The notes beneath the pieces are model-generated. The model made no database searches. It had not been told where the DNA came from and saw only the letters and a program-made list of their open reading frames with translations. Made by a program: the position numbers and the translations under genes. Positions 1 through 5,405 of a stretch of DNA of 5,418 bases are shown piece by piece. Where the stretch lies: contig JAIVHQ010000374.1 of assembly GCA_020200995.1 (NCBI GenBank), positions 1 through 5,418 of the forward strand, given 5' to 3'. The stretch comes from Flavobacteriales bacterium. Its GTDB lineage: Bacteria; Bacteroidota; Bacteroidia; Flavobacteriales_D; Cryomorphaceae. Positions within the stretch are counted from its first letter, which is position 1. Every line of letters begins with the position of its first letter.

Positions 1-40
1 TTGCATTTACAGAAAGGTAATGACAGTTGCGTAAGATGCT

Positions 41-139
41 CCGCTGGGCATTCGCCCGCCGCCTTGCAGGATCTACGACCTGCGGAAATGGCAATAGTTT
101 GTCAATTTGAAGTAATGTTGTTGTGGGCATTCGCCCACG
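41..139. repeat. Twin GGGCATTCGCCC hairpin repeats
   Basis: The 13-mer TGGGCATTCGCCC occurs at 45-57 and again at 124-136. In the second copy the hairpin is a perfect 6-bp stem (GTGGGC 123-128, GCCCAC 133-138) around the loop ATTC. In the first copy the stem is GGGC/GCCC with the same loop. The first copy is followed at once by a second hairpin, GCAGG (66-70) with CCTGC (79-83) around an 8-nt loop. Two copies of one hairpin in a gene-free stretch resemble REP-type or transposon-end palindromes. That assignment is inference, as no transposase gene is present in the window. Confidence 0.55.
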
Positions 140-284
140 CTGGTATTTCTCAGTTCATGTTTTTAGTCAAGCACAATCAACATCTGGAGGCCTTAATACC
201 CGTCACTCGCCATAGATAAAGCGACTGCGCGGGCGCCAGTTCATTCAATGTTAACACACTCATAAAGTGTAATTTAAAAAATCT

Positions 285-381
285 GTCATTGGTAAGGAGT
301 CAACGCAGCGCAGCGGAGTTGATGACTGAAGAGCTTGCCCGACCCGAGGTCGGGGCGGGTCTCCTTTTTCTTAAAAATGAC
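285..381. repeat. Palindromic intergenic element, about 97 bp, GTCATT/AATGAC ends
   Basis: The piece is bounded by GTCATT (285-290) and its exact inverse AATGAC (376-381). Just inside are GGAG (296-299) and CTCC (361-364), also inverse. Within it are an inner hairpin TCAAC (300-304)/GTTGA (318-322) and a strong hairpin CCCGACC (338-344)/GGTCGGG (348-354). Nested symmetry with matching ends is what is expected of a MITE-like or REP-like element. Whether it recurs elsewhere in the genome cannot be seen from this window. Confidence 0.5.
331..371 (+). terminator. Terminator-like hairpin plus T-rich tail
   Basis: A perfect 7-bp stem, CCCGACC (338-344) and GGTCGGG (348-354), closes on the 3-nt loop CGA. 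It can be lengthened through bulges by GAG (331-333) with CTC (361-363). TTTTTCTT follows (365-372 region). This is the form of an intrinsic terminator reading on the plus strand, but no plus-strand gene precedes it in the window. It may instead simply be the core of the surrounding palindromic element. Confidence 0.35.
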
Positions 382-492
382 GGTTTTTGCGCACACGATC
401 TTTTGTCCTCCGAAAAAGGGAGATTGCTCATACCCACATGCATGCCGCACGGCCACTCGCGAGGTCCCTCCCGCCCAATGGCCTGCACACGT

Positions 493-544
493 AGTTCATC
501 AGTCGGCCTTGGGGCCTCCATCTGAATGACGGGAATGATGAACT
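493..544. repeat. 9-bp perfect inverted repeat with inner GGCC pair
   Basis: AGTTCATCA at 493-501 is the exact reverse complement of TGATGAACT at 536-544. The 34-nt spacer contains a smaller GGCC (505-508)/GGCC (513-516) pair around TTGG. The spacing is long for a protein operator, so an RNA stem or the ends of a small decayed element are more likely. The piece lies about 75 nt beyond the 3' end of the minus-strand DUF3667 gene. Confidence 0.4.
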
Positions 545-617
545 GTTTACTTATAGGAGTGCAAAAGCTATAACCAAACGTCACTCAGCAGGTAATCAAC
601 CGGGCAGAACACATCCG

Positions 618-1397
618 CTAAGAAGTCAGCCCTGCCACGAGCCCGATCAAAGAGAAAAACAGCATAACCGCAAACATAAAGATGAGGGTAGCAGAAAGAT
701 AAACAAGAATCGACTTCCCGATAGCGCCGCCAATACCCAATCGAAACACGCGCCCGTAGAAAAAGCAAGTGAAAACCACTGCTACAATGCTCTCAATTAG
801 CTGATGACCCCAAATTCCTTGAATGGCAGCAAGCGGCGAAAGCAAAATGTAGAACACCGTGATTTGCGCTAATAAATACGTGTTGATGATGAGGTGCTCC
901 GCATAGTTGAACCTGGCTTTGCGAAAAAAAAGTCGGGTCATCAGGGCAAAAAAGAAGATGCTCACACCCATCCAGGCGTTGAGGTAATTCAGAAAATACT
1001 TTTGCATGAGCTCTATACCTGTTTTCTGTGCATCAATATCGGGTGCGTTGACGACCATCGCCCCGATGTCGTAAAGATCTGCTTTGAGCAAAATGAAAAG
1101 GTAAATACCCGCAGCCAGAATGAAATATTTGACCGGGTGGGTGTAACGCTCGCGCTCTGTGTCCAAAAAGCCTTCAACCACATCGCGGGGCCTCAGCAGC
1201 AGTTCTCTGCAGGTGAACAGGATTCCCTTGTTCAGCAAAAAAGTGTCGGCGGCATCCTCCAGTATGTGCTCGACCGTGAAGCGCCGGTATGTGTGCGGCT
1301 TTTTGATGGTCACGGCCTCTCTACGCCACACGGAAAGGCGGTTGGGAGAGGTGTTGGATAATTTGGTTGAGGGGTTTCTCTTCGCTCGGTTTCCCAT
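618..1397 (-). CDS. DUF3667 domain-containing integral membrane protein
   Basis: A 259-residue inner-membrane protein of unknown biochemical role. Residues about 37-92 fit the DUF3667 core: a short amphipathic start, then LLNKGILFTCRELLLRP, and ERERYTHPVKYFILA running into the first membrane helix. FNYAEHLIINTYLLAQ (163-178) is a second stretch typical of the family. About five hydrophobic segments can be seen (roughly 91-109, 139-156, 168-190, 199-216 and 228-256). Most relatives as I know them open with a CxxC...CxxC zinc ribbon. Here the N-terminus is basic and Ser/Asn-rich, has no cysteines, and an in-frame stop lies 18 nt upstream of the ATG, so no ribbon has been missed. There is no Shine-Dalgarno sequence, as is common in this phylum. 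It is divergent from the TonB receptor gene, with no visible operon partner. The family call is fairly secure; the function is not known. Confidence 0.8.
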   Translation of the reverse strand: MGNRAKRNPSTKLSNTSPNRLSVWRREAVTIKKPHTYRRFTVEHILEDAADTFLLNKGILFTCRELLLRPRDVVEGFLDTERERYTHPVKYFILAAGIYLFILLKADLYDIGAMVVNAPDIDAQKTGIELMQKYFLNYLNAWMGVSIFFFALMTRLFFRKARFNYAEHLIINTYLLAQITVFYILLSPLAAIQGIWGHQLIESIVAVVFTCFFYGRVFRLGIGGAIGKSILVYLSATLIFMFAVMLFFSLIGLVAGLTS

Positions 1398-1500
1398 GAT
1401 TGGACAGTTTGGTTATCAACGAAGGAAATAAAATTTTCCGAATCCTTTTTCTATGAAAATGTTCCGATGAACATACTAGTTAATAAAGTTCGCCAATAAT

Positions 1501-1524
1501 AATGTTTAGGCTAATCTAAATATT
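1501..1524. promoter_or_regulatory. Putative operator: TTTAG-N6-CTAAA palindrome
   Basis: AATGTTTAG (1501-1509) and CTAAATATT (1516-1524) are inverse repeats matching at 8 of 9 positions, with a perfect TTTAG/CTAAA core around a 6-nt centre. The palindrome abuts the -7 box, so a protein bound here would cover the promoter's -33 region. The TTTAG...CTAAA arrangement resembles operators of DtxR/MntR-family metalloregulators, which would suit a metal-related TonB receptor. The regulator assignment is inference. Confidence 0.4.
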
Positions 1525-1532
1525 TATATTTG
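1525..1532 (+). promoter_or_regulatory. Bacteroidota -7 box of the receptor gene
   Basis: TATATTTG matches the Bacteroidota sigma-factor -7 consensus TAnnTTTG exactly. No clear -33 TTTG is seen; the nearest partial match is TTTA/TTAG near 1505-1509. Transcription would begin near 1536-1539. That makes GTG 1538 an implausible start codon and favours ATG 1556, giving a leader of about 20 nt. Confidence 0.55.
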
Positions 1533-1555
1533 CACTTGTGAATATTTTTAATTTG

Positions 1556-2326
1556 ATGAAAATACATCTCTACAATCTCTTGAATTCAGGGTGTATGGTG
1601 CATGGCCTCGGTATCTTTTTTCTGTTTTTAGCATTAAATGCACAAGCCCAAAGCGGCTCCGTGGCCGGAAAAGTTGCATCGAGCGAAGGCCCCCTCTCCG
1701 AAGCATCAGTCGGCATTGCAACCCTCGGTATCGGGACTTACACCACGGCCGATGGCACCTTTGTCCTGAAAAATGTGCCCGAGGGCACGCACCTCCTCGA
1801 AGTGTCACTGCTCGGATACCTTCCTTACCGCGACTCTATTTGCGTGAGCAGTGCCCTCGTATCGGTGGAAATACGCTTATCGCCGCGAAAAATCACCCTC
1901 GAAGGGGTAACGGTCATCGACGCGCAAACGGGGCTCGACAGCCGCACCCCTTACACTGTATCGCGCGTCGATGCCCGAAAACCCGAGACGACAGGCATGC
2001 CTGGCGGACTGGGGTCGCTCGCCAGGCGAGATCCCTCCGTGTACGGCGCAGAAATGGGGCAGGGCATTGTAAAACCCTTTATCCGCGGACTCGGCTTCTC
2101 GCGTGTGGTCACCGTGTACCAAGGTGCAAAGCTCGAAAACAGGCAGTGGGGCGCCGACCACGGCCTCGGCCTAAATGATTTGGGCGTAAGCCACCTCGAT
2201 GTGATCAAGGGTCCGGCTTCAGTGCTCTACGGATCGGGAGCCGTGGGCGGGGTGCTGTTGGTGCACGATCACGAACGGCAGCGAGAACATACGCCTCCAC
2301 GCGGGCTTCGACAGGCCCGGCTTTAA
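1556..2326 (+). CDS. TonB-dependent receptor, N-terminal fragment (signal, regulatory-like domain, plug)
   Basis: This part would be exported to the outer membrane. Counted from ATG 1556, residues 1-32 form a signal peptide (hydrophobic LGIFFLFLALNA, likely cleavage after AQA). Residues about 34-110 are a carboxypeptidase-regulatory-like beta sandwich (GSVAGKV, YTTADGTFVLKNVPEGTHLLEVSLLGY). LEGVTVID (115-122) occupies the TonB-box position. The plug runs from about 130 to 236, with IVKPFIRGLGFSRVVTVYQG, the ENRQWGADHGLGLND stretch, and VIKGPASVLYGSGAVGG at its end. The last 20 or so residues (HDHERQREHT onward) are out-of-frame translation after the break. GTG 1538 is in frame but lies at the predicted transcription start, so ATG 1556 is preferred. 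Plug sequence and overall type resemble CirA/ZnuD-like receptors; the substrate cannot be assigned. Confidence 0.8.
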   Translation: MKIHLYNLLNSGCMVHGLGIFFLFLALNAQAQSGSVAGKVASSEGPLSEASVGIATLGIGTYTTADGTFVLKNVPEGTHLLEVSLLGYLPYRDSICVSSALVSVEIRLSPRKITLEGVTVIDAQTGLDSRTPYTVSRVDARKPETTGMPGGLGSLARRDPSVYGAEMGQGIVKPFIRGLGFSRVVTVYQGAKLENRQWGADHGLGLNDLGVSHLDVIKGPASVLYGSGAVGGVLLVHDHERQREHTPPRGLRQARL

Positions 2327-2384
2327 AAGCAAACTGAGCTACACCTACCTTTCGCAAGACCTCGGCATTATCGACGACAACGAA

Positions 2385-3599
2385 ATGGACAACACCGAGA
2401 CCCTCGCCACTTCGCGCTCCGACCGCAACATGCAGCTGCCTTTTCAGCAGGTCCGCGACCACATGGTTTCCTACAACCAAACCACCGAGCACGGCAGGTT
2501 CAACACGGCCCTGCAACTCTCGTGGCACATGAACGACCGCGAAGAAATCGAAGACGTGGCCGACGAGATCGACCTTGGACTGGTGCAACACCACATTTTT
2601 TACAACGCCCGCATAGCGCATGCCACCACGGAAAAGTGGCGCAACACCCTCGGCGTGCAGGGGAGCGTCCTGGACGAGCGAAACAAGGAAGAGGCCAAGG
2701 AGATTCTCGTTCCCGACGCGCGCTTCAATGAGACGGGGCTCTATTACATGTCCGACCTCGAGCTCGGAAAGACTTTCATTCAGGCGGGGTTGCGCTACGA
2801 TTTTCGAAACATCCGCGGAGATGCAGGCGTGCCTCACCTGATCGATTACGGCTTCACCCTTCCTGGAAATCCCTCCGACCGCCGACTATCGCGCAATTTT
2901 TCGGGGTTCACCGGATCGCTTGGCGCAAGCCATAAAATCGGGGAGGGGCACACCCTCAAAGCCAACTTTTCGACCGGGTTTCGCGCACCCGACCTGGCCG
3001 AGCTCTTCAGCAACGGTCCTCACCCGGGCACCAACCGCTTTGAAATCGGCGATGCAGATTTCGGCCGGGAGCAGAGCCTTCAGGCCGATCTCTTCTTCGC
3101 CGCCACGGGCGAATTGCGCGATGACGGCCTCGAAATATGGGCTTTCGACCAAACCGACGGGGTGCTTTACGGCGGTGAGTTCAGTGCGGCCTACATGCCT
3201 TTCGGCGACGACCGCTTGACACTCAGTGCCGCTGCCCACATCATCCGCGGCGAAGACCTCAACAGCGACGAGAACCTAACCTTTGTCCCGCCCGATCAGC
3301 TCATGTTTCGAATCGGAGGAAGGCCTTTCGCCGATGATGCCACATCCCTGTTTCTCGGAGGACGTTACGCCGCACTGCAGAACCGACCGGGCCCTGGAGA
3401 AGCCATCACGCCTGCTTACTTTCTCCTCGACGCCGGTGCGGAACGCAGTTTTCCAATGGGATCGACTGTTTTTACTGCCGGAATCTCTGTCTTCAATGCA
3501 CTCAATGCAGTTTATGTAGACCACATGTCCATTCTTAGGTCCTTCAATGTGACCCATCCCGGACGCAACATTGCAGTGAATCTGCGGCTCAACTTCTGA
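2385..3599 (+). CDS. TonB-dependent receptor, C-terminal beta-barrel fragment
   Basis: This is the 22-strand barrel part of the receptor that begins at 1556. The true reading starts upstream of ATG 2385: the same frame is open and receptor-like from about 2271 (NGSENIRLHAGF, SKLSYTYLSQDLGI), so 2385 is just the first ATG and has no signal peptide. Counted from 2385, barrel landmarks are LPFQQVRDHMVSY (18-30), IQAGLRYDFRNI (132-143), the family hallmark FSTGFRAPDLAELFSNG (195-211), LYGGEFSAAY (261-270), AQNRPGPGE-like ALQNRPGPGE (330-339) and the closing strand PGRNIAVNLRLNF, with a terminal Phe as in outer-membrane proteins. Between SLQADL (231-236) and FFAATGE (237-243) the usual strand-loop-strand of about 25 residues appears to be missing. 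Alone, this fragment has no plug and no export signal. Confidence 0.8.
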   Translation: MDNTETLATSRSDRNMQLPFQQVRDHMVSYNQTTEHGRFNTALQLSWHMNDREEIEDVADEIDLGLVQHHIFYNARIAHATTEKWRNTLGVQGSVLDERNKEEAKEILVPDARFNETGLYYMSDLELGKTFIQAGLRYDFRNIRGDAGVPHLIDYGFTLPGNPSDRRLSRNFSGFTGSLGASHKIGEGHTLKANFSTGFRAPDLAELFSNGPHPGTNRFEIGDADFGREQSLQADLFFAATGELRDDGLEIWAFDQTDGVLYGGEFSAAYMPFGDDRLTLSAAAHIIRGEDLNSDENLTFVPPDQLMFRIGGRPFADDATSLFLGGRYAALQNRPGPGEAITPAYFLLDAGAERSFPMGSTVFTAGISVFNALNAVYVDHMSILRSFNVTHPGRNIAVNLRLNF

Positions 3600-3617
3600 G
3601 TTTGATTTGGCTTGATG

Positions 3618-4934
3618 TCACCCGAATCCTTTAATCAACTCGTCGTGCTGACTTAAGTCCAGCCCGATTTTCTCCTGCTCGGCTGACACGCGGAGGGGAG
3701 CAATCCGGTCGGTGACTAAAAAGATGACCCACGAGCCGATGAGGATCATCGGGATGAGTATGACGAGTGCCAGGAGGTGATTGACCAGAAGGGTCGGATC
3801 GCCTGTGGTCAGCAGACCGCCGTCGACGGCGAAAACAGCTGTGAGCACCATGCCCGTGATTCCGCCGAGGCCGTGGCAGGCAAAAACGTCGAGGGTATCG
3901 TCGAGCTGCGACCTGCGGCTCATAACGTGCATGGCCTGGTTGCTGATGAGCGCCGCTGCGACTCCCATAAAGAGGCTTGGCCCGGCCGTCACGAATCCCG
4001 CCGCGGGGGTGATGGCCACCAGTCCCACCACCGCGCCGATGCAGGCACCGAGGGCCCCCGGCCGCTTTCCGCGTGCTGCATCAAAAACGATCCAGGTGAT
4101 CATCGCTGCGGCCGATGCGAGGTGGGTGTTCCAAAGGGCGCTCACGGCCACTTCATCGGCGGCCAGTGCCGATCCCGAGTTAAAGCCAAACCAACCGAAC
4201 CACAGCAATCCCGTTCCCAGGATCACGTAGGGAATGTGCACCGGGTCTTCGCCCGAGTCGCCGTTGAGGTCGCGCTTGCCGAGGTAATGCGCACCTGCGA
4301 TGGCCGCCAGTCCTGCGGAGATGTGCACCACCGTACCTCCGGCAAAGTCGAGCACCCCCATCTGCGCCAGAATTCCGTCGGGATGCCAGGTCATGTGGGC
4401 CAGTGGACAGTAAATCAACAGGCTGAAGAGGCAGATGAAGATCACATACGACCAAAACCGCACCCGCTCTGCAAAGGATCCCGTGATGAGAGCGGGGGTG
4501 ATGATGGCAAATTTGAGCTGAAACGCCGCGAAGAGCACCAGCGGCAGCCCCGAGGCGATCACCGGGTGGGCCGCCGTGCCCACATTGTTGAAAAACGGAA
4601 AGGTGCGCGGATCGCCGATAATCCCGCCCAGGCTATCGCCAAAAGCCAGGCTGAAACCGACCACATACCAGAACACCGAAATGATTCCCAAGGCGATAAA
4701 ACTCTGCAGGAGTGTGGAAATGATGTTTTTGGCCCTGACCATACCTCCGTAAAAAAAGCTGAGCCCCGGCGTCATCAGCAGTACCAGGGCAGTGGCCGTG
4801 AGCATCCAGGCGATATCGCCCGGATCGAAAGCCTCTGTGGCCTCGGGGTGGGAGGGTTCAAAGAATACGGCGAGCAGGCTGAATGCCACCAGTGCAGCGA
4901 GCGCTGCCATTCCGAAGGTTTTGTTTCTTCGCAT
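3618..4934 (-). CDS. amt: Ammonium transporter (Amt/AmtB family)
   Basis: An inner-membrane channel of 438 residues that conducts ammonium/ammonia for nitrogen assimilation; family members work as trimers. The N-terminal hydrophobic stretch (7-24) is followed by a short linker and 11 membrane helices. The family signature is present at 196-221 (DFAGGTVVH to LGKR). Key residues of E. coli AmtB can be placed by spacing: gate Phe F142, W183 of the ammonium recruitment site, D196, twin histidines H204 and H354, and F251 and S255 in FNSGS. All are conserved, so it should be functional. The cytoplasmic tail (LRVSAEQEKIGLDLSQHDELI, 414-434) keeps the conserved C-terminal pattern linked to GlnK control, but no glnK is adjacent within the window. 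The start ATG has no Shine-Dalgarno sequence. The gene converges with the receptor, leaving 18 bp without an obvious terminator. Confidence 0.95.
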   Translation of the reverse strand: MRRNKTFGMAALAALVAFSLLAVFFEPSHPEATEAFDPGDIAWMLTATALVLLMTPGLSFFYGGMVRAKNIISTLLQSFIALGIISVFWYVVGFSLAFGDSLGGIIGDPRTFPFFNNVGTAAHPVIASGLPLVLFAAFQLKFAIITPALITGSFAERVRFWSYVIFICLFSLLIYCPLAHMTWHPDGILAQMGVLDFAGGTVVHISAGLAAIAGAHYLGKRDLNGDSGEDPVHIPYVILGTGLLWFGWFGFNSGSALAADEVAVSALWNTHLASAAAMITWIVFDAARGKRPGALGACIGAVVGLVAITPAAGFVTAGPSLFMGVAAALISNQAMHVMSRRSQLDDTLDVFACHGLGGITGMVLTAVFAVDGGLLTTGDPTLLVNHLLALVILIPMILIGSWVIFLVTDRIAPLRVSAEQEKIGLDLSQHDELIKGFG

Positions 4935-5133
4935 ATCGGTTTGTTGAGGGTTAATTCTACCGCGAAGAAATATCTCACCCCGAAATATTGGGGGCGTTAA
5001 AGCAAAAAATGATTTAAAAAGTGAAAACTGATGAAAAAAAAGGGGGTGGTTTTGAAAATAATGTAGAAAATGAGGTGATGCCCCCTATGGGATGAGGGGT
5101 ATGCTTGCTGAAGTCGATTTTTATCGCATTGAT
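4935..5133 (-). promoter_or_regulatory. amt upstream region with alternating G and C tracts
   Basis: This gap holds no gene. Read on the minus strand towards amt, it presents in order CCCC (5099-5096), GGGGG (5085-5081), CCCCC (5046-5042) followed directly by T8 (5041-5034), then CCCCC (4994-4990) and GGGG (4981-4978). The first two blocks can form a stem, ATACCCC with GGGGCAT including one wobble. The GGGGG block could instead pair with CCCCC ahead of T8, as AGGGGG/CCCCCT. That would be a terminator-like form with a long 34-nt loop. No convincing TAnnTTTG box was found, so the promoter position is unknown. Confidence 0.35.
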
Positions 5134-5175
5134 TTACGCACCGGATTTCACGGCGCAGAACCACCCAAGACTTTT

Positions 5176-5405
5176 ACTTTGTGAAAGAAAAAGCGAAGCT
5201 TTTATTCGTGCATTAGTGGCCTCTTTTTCTTCCGCCTGCTTGTGCTGAGCGAAGCCGAAGTGCGGCAGCTTTTTCTTTGCCACGAATGCACGAATGGTAT
5301 TCGCTTCGCTCATGTTGTTCGCTTCGCTCATGTTGTTCGCTTCGCTCATGTTGTTCGCTTCGCTCACATGAGTTTGACTACCAGAAAGTCACAAAGTGCA
5401 CAAAG
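5176..5405. repeat. Nested inverted-repeat intergenic element
   Basis: Several matched pairs are nested here. ATTCGTGCATTAGTGGC (5204-5220) is inverse to GCCACGAATGCACGAAT (5279-5295) at 16 of 17 positions. Outside it, AGCGAAGC (5192-5199) is inverse to GCTTCGCT (5303-5310). Outermost, ACTTTGTG (5176-5183) is inverse to CACAAAGT (5390-5397). AAAGAAAAAGC (5184-5194) also has an exact inverse at 5268-5278. The centre carries a small hairpin GCCG (5254-5257)/CGGC (5263-5266). CACAAAG is repeated directly at 5390-5396 and 5399-5405. No transposase is present. A minus-strand open frame of 77 residues (5134-5367) reads through this and is judged spurious. Confidence 0.6.
5300..5366. repeat. 18-bp tandem repeat array, 3 full units plus one partial
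   Basis: The unit TTCGCTTCGCTCATGTTG is repeated without mismatch at 5300-5317, 5318-5335 and 5336-5353, followed by a partial 13-bp copy at 5354-5366. Each unit itself contains TTCGC twice. Because 18 is a multiple of three, the array leaves open frames on the minus strand that read as repeats of MSEANN; this is a by-product, not protein evidence. The perfect identity suggests recent expansion by slippage inside one arm of the surrounding inverted repeat. Confidence 0.85.

Larger units (their letters stand above)
1..617. other. Gene-free left end rich in small structured repeats
   Basis: I see no convincing protein-coding gene here. Short open frames exist on both strands, but they run straight through palindromic repeats, show no protein family signature and overlap one another. 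The stretch holds three separate structured pieces, listed individually: twin GGGCATTCGCCC hairpins, a palindromic element with a terminator-like hairpin, and a 9-bp inverted repeat. A minor 5-bp hairpin (ACACT at 256-260 with AGTGT at 266-270) lies between the first two. Positions 382-490 show nothing recognisable. The region lies beyond the 3' end of the minus-strand DUF3667 gene and looks like an intergenic repeat deposit. Confidence 0.6.
1398..1555. promoter_or_regulatory. Divergent AT-rich promoter region
   Basis: This spacer separates the minus-strand DUF3667 gene from the plus-strand receptor and must hold the start signals of both. The plus-strand signals (-7 box and palindrome) are listed separately. 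For the minus strand the best candidate is weak: CAATAATA at 1494-1501, which reads TATTATTG on the minus strand and differs from TAnnTTTG at one fixed position. It would place transcription start about 90 nt ahead of the DUF3667 ATG. It overlaps the palindrome's left edge, so one regulator could affect both genes. Confidence 0.5.
1556..3599 (+). pseudogene. Disrupted TonB-dependent outer-membrane receptor
   Basis: The two open frames at 1556-2326 and 2385-3599 together make one receptor: signal peptide, carboxypeptidase-regulatory-like domain, plug and barrel ending in F. The coding frame changes from the second to the third phase between about 2264 and 2283. The plug-end motif GSGAVGGVLLV is followed, in the new frame, by NGSENIRLHAGF and then SYTYLSQDLGI only about 35 residues later. 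In family members the plug end and this first barrel stretch are usually some 100 residues or more apart. A deletion with a frame change is therefore more likely than a one-base slip. A second, in-frame gap is suspected near 3090. As it stands, no full-length receptor can be made. An assembly error is the main alternative. Confidence 0.7.

Noticed and set aside
1..219. Plus-strand 72-residue open frame at the left edge
   Set aside because: It reads through both GGGCATTCGCCC hairpin copies, begins with TTG at the window edge and shows no protein family features.
300..584. Minus-strand 94-residue open frame and overlapping plus-strand frames at 289-529
   Set aside because: They cover a palindromic element and an inverted repeat, overlap each other on both strands, and have low-complexity, Arg/Pro/Ser-rich translations with no motif.
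2245..2300. Programmed ribosomal frameshift joining the two receptor parts
   Set aside because: No slippery heptamer or downstream structure was evident, and a simple shift would not explain the missing plug-to-barrel segment.
2205..2837. Minus-strand 210-codon open frame opposite the receptor
   Set aside because: It is an antisense shadow in GC-rich coding sequence. The plus strand carries clear receptor motifs on both sides of the frame break.
3777..5000. Long plus-strand open frame of 407 codons opposite amt
   Set aside because: It is the antisense shadow of the clearly conserved amt gene. Its translation is charged, His/Gly-rich and shows no family features.
5300..5366. Possible CRISPR array
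   Set aside because: The repeats are 18 bp and directly abutting, with no spacers, and no cas genes are present.
5134..5367. Minus-strand 77-residue open frame beginning with four MSEAN repeats
   Set aside because: The repeats come from an 18-bp DNA tandem array, and the rest reads through inverted repeats. There is no domain or plausible start context.
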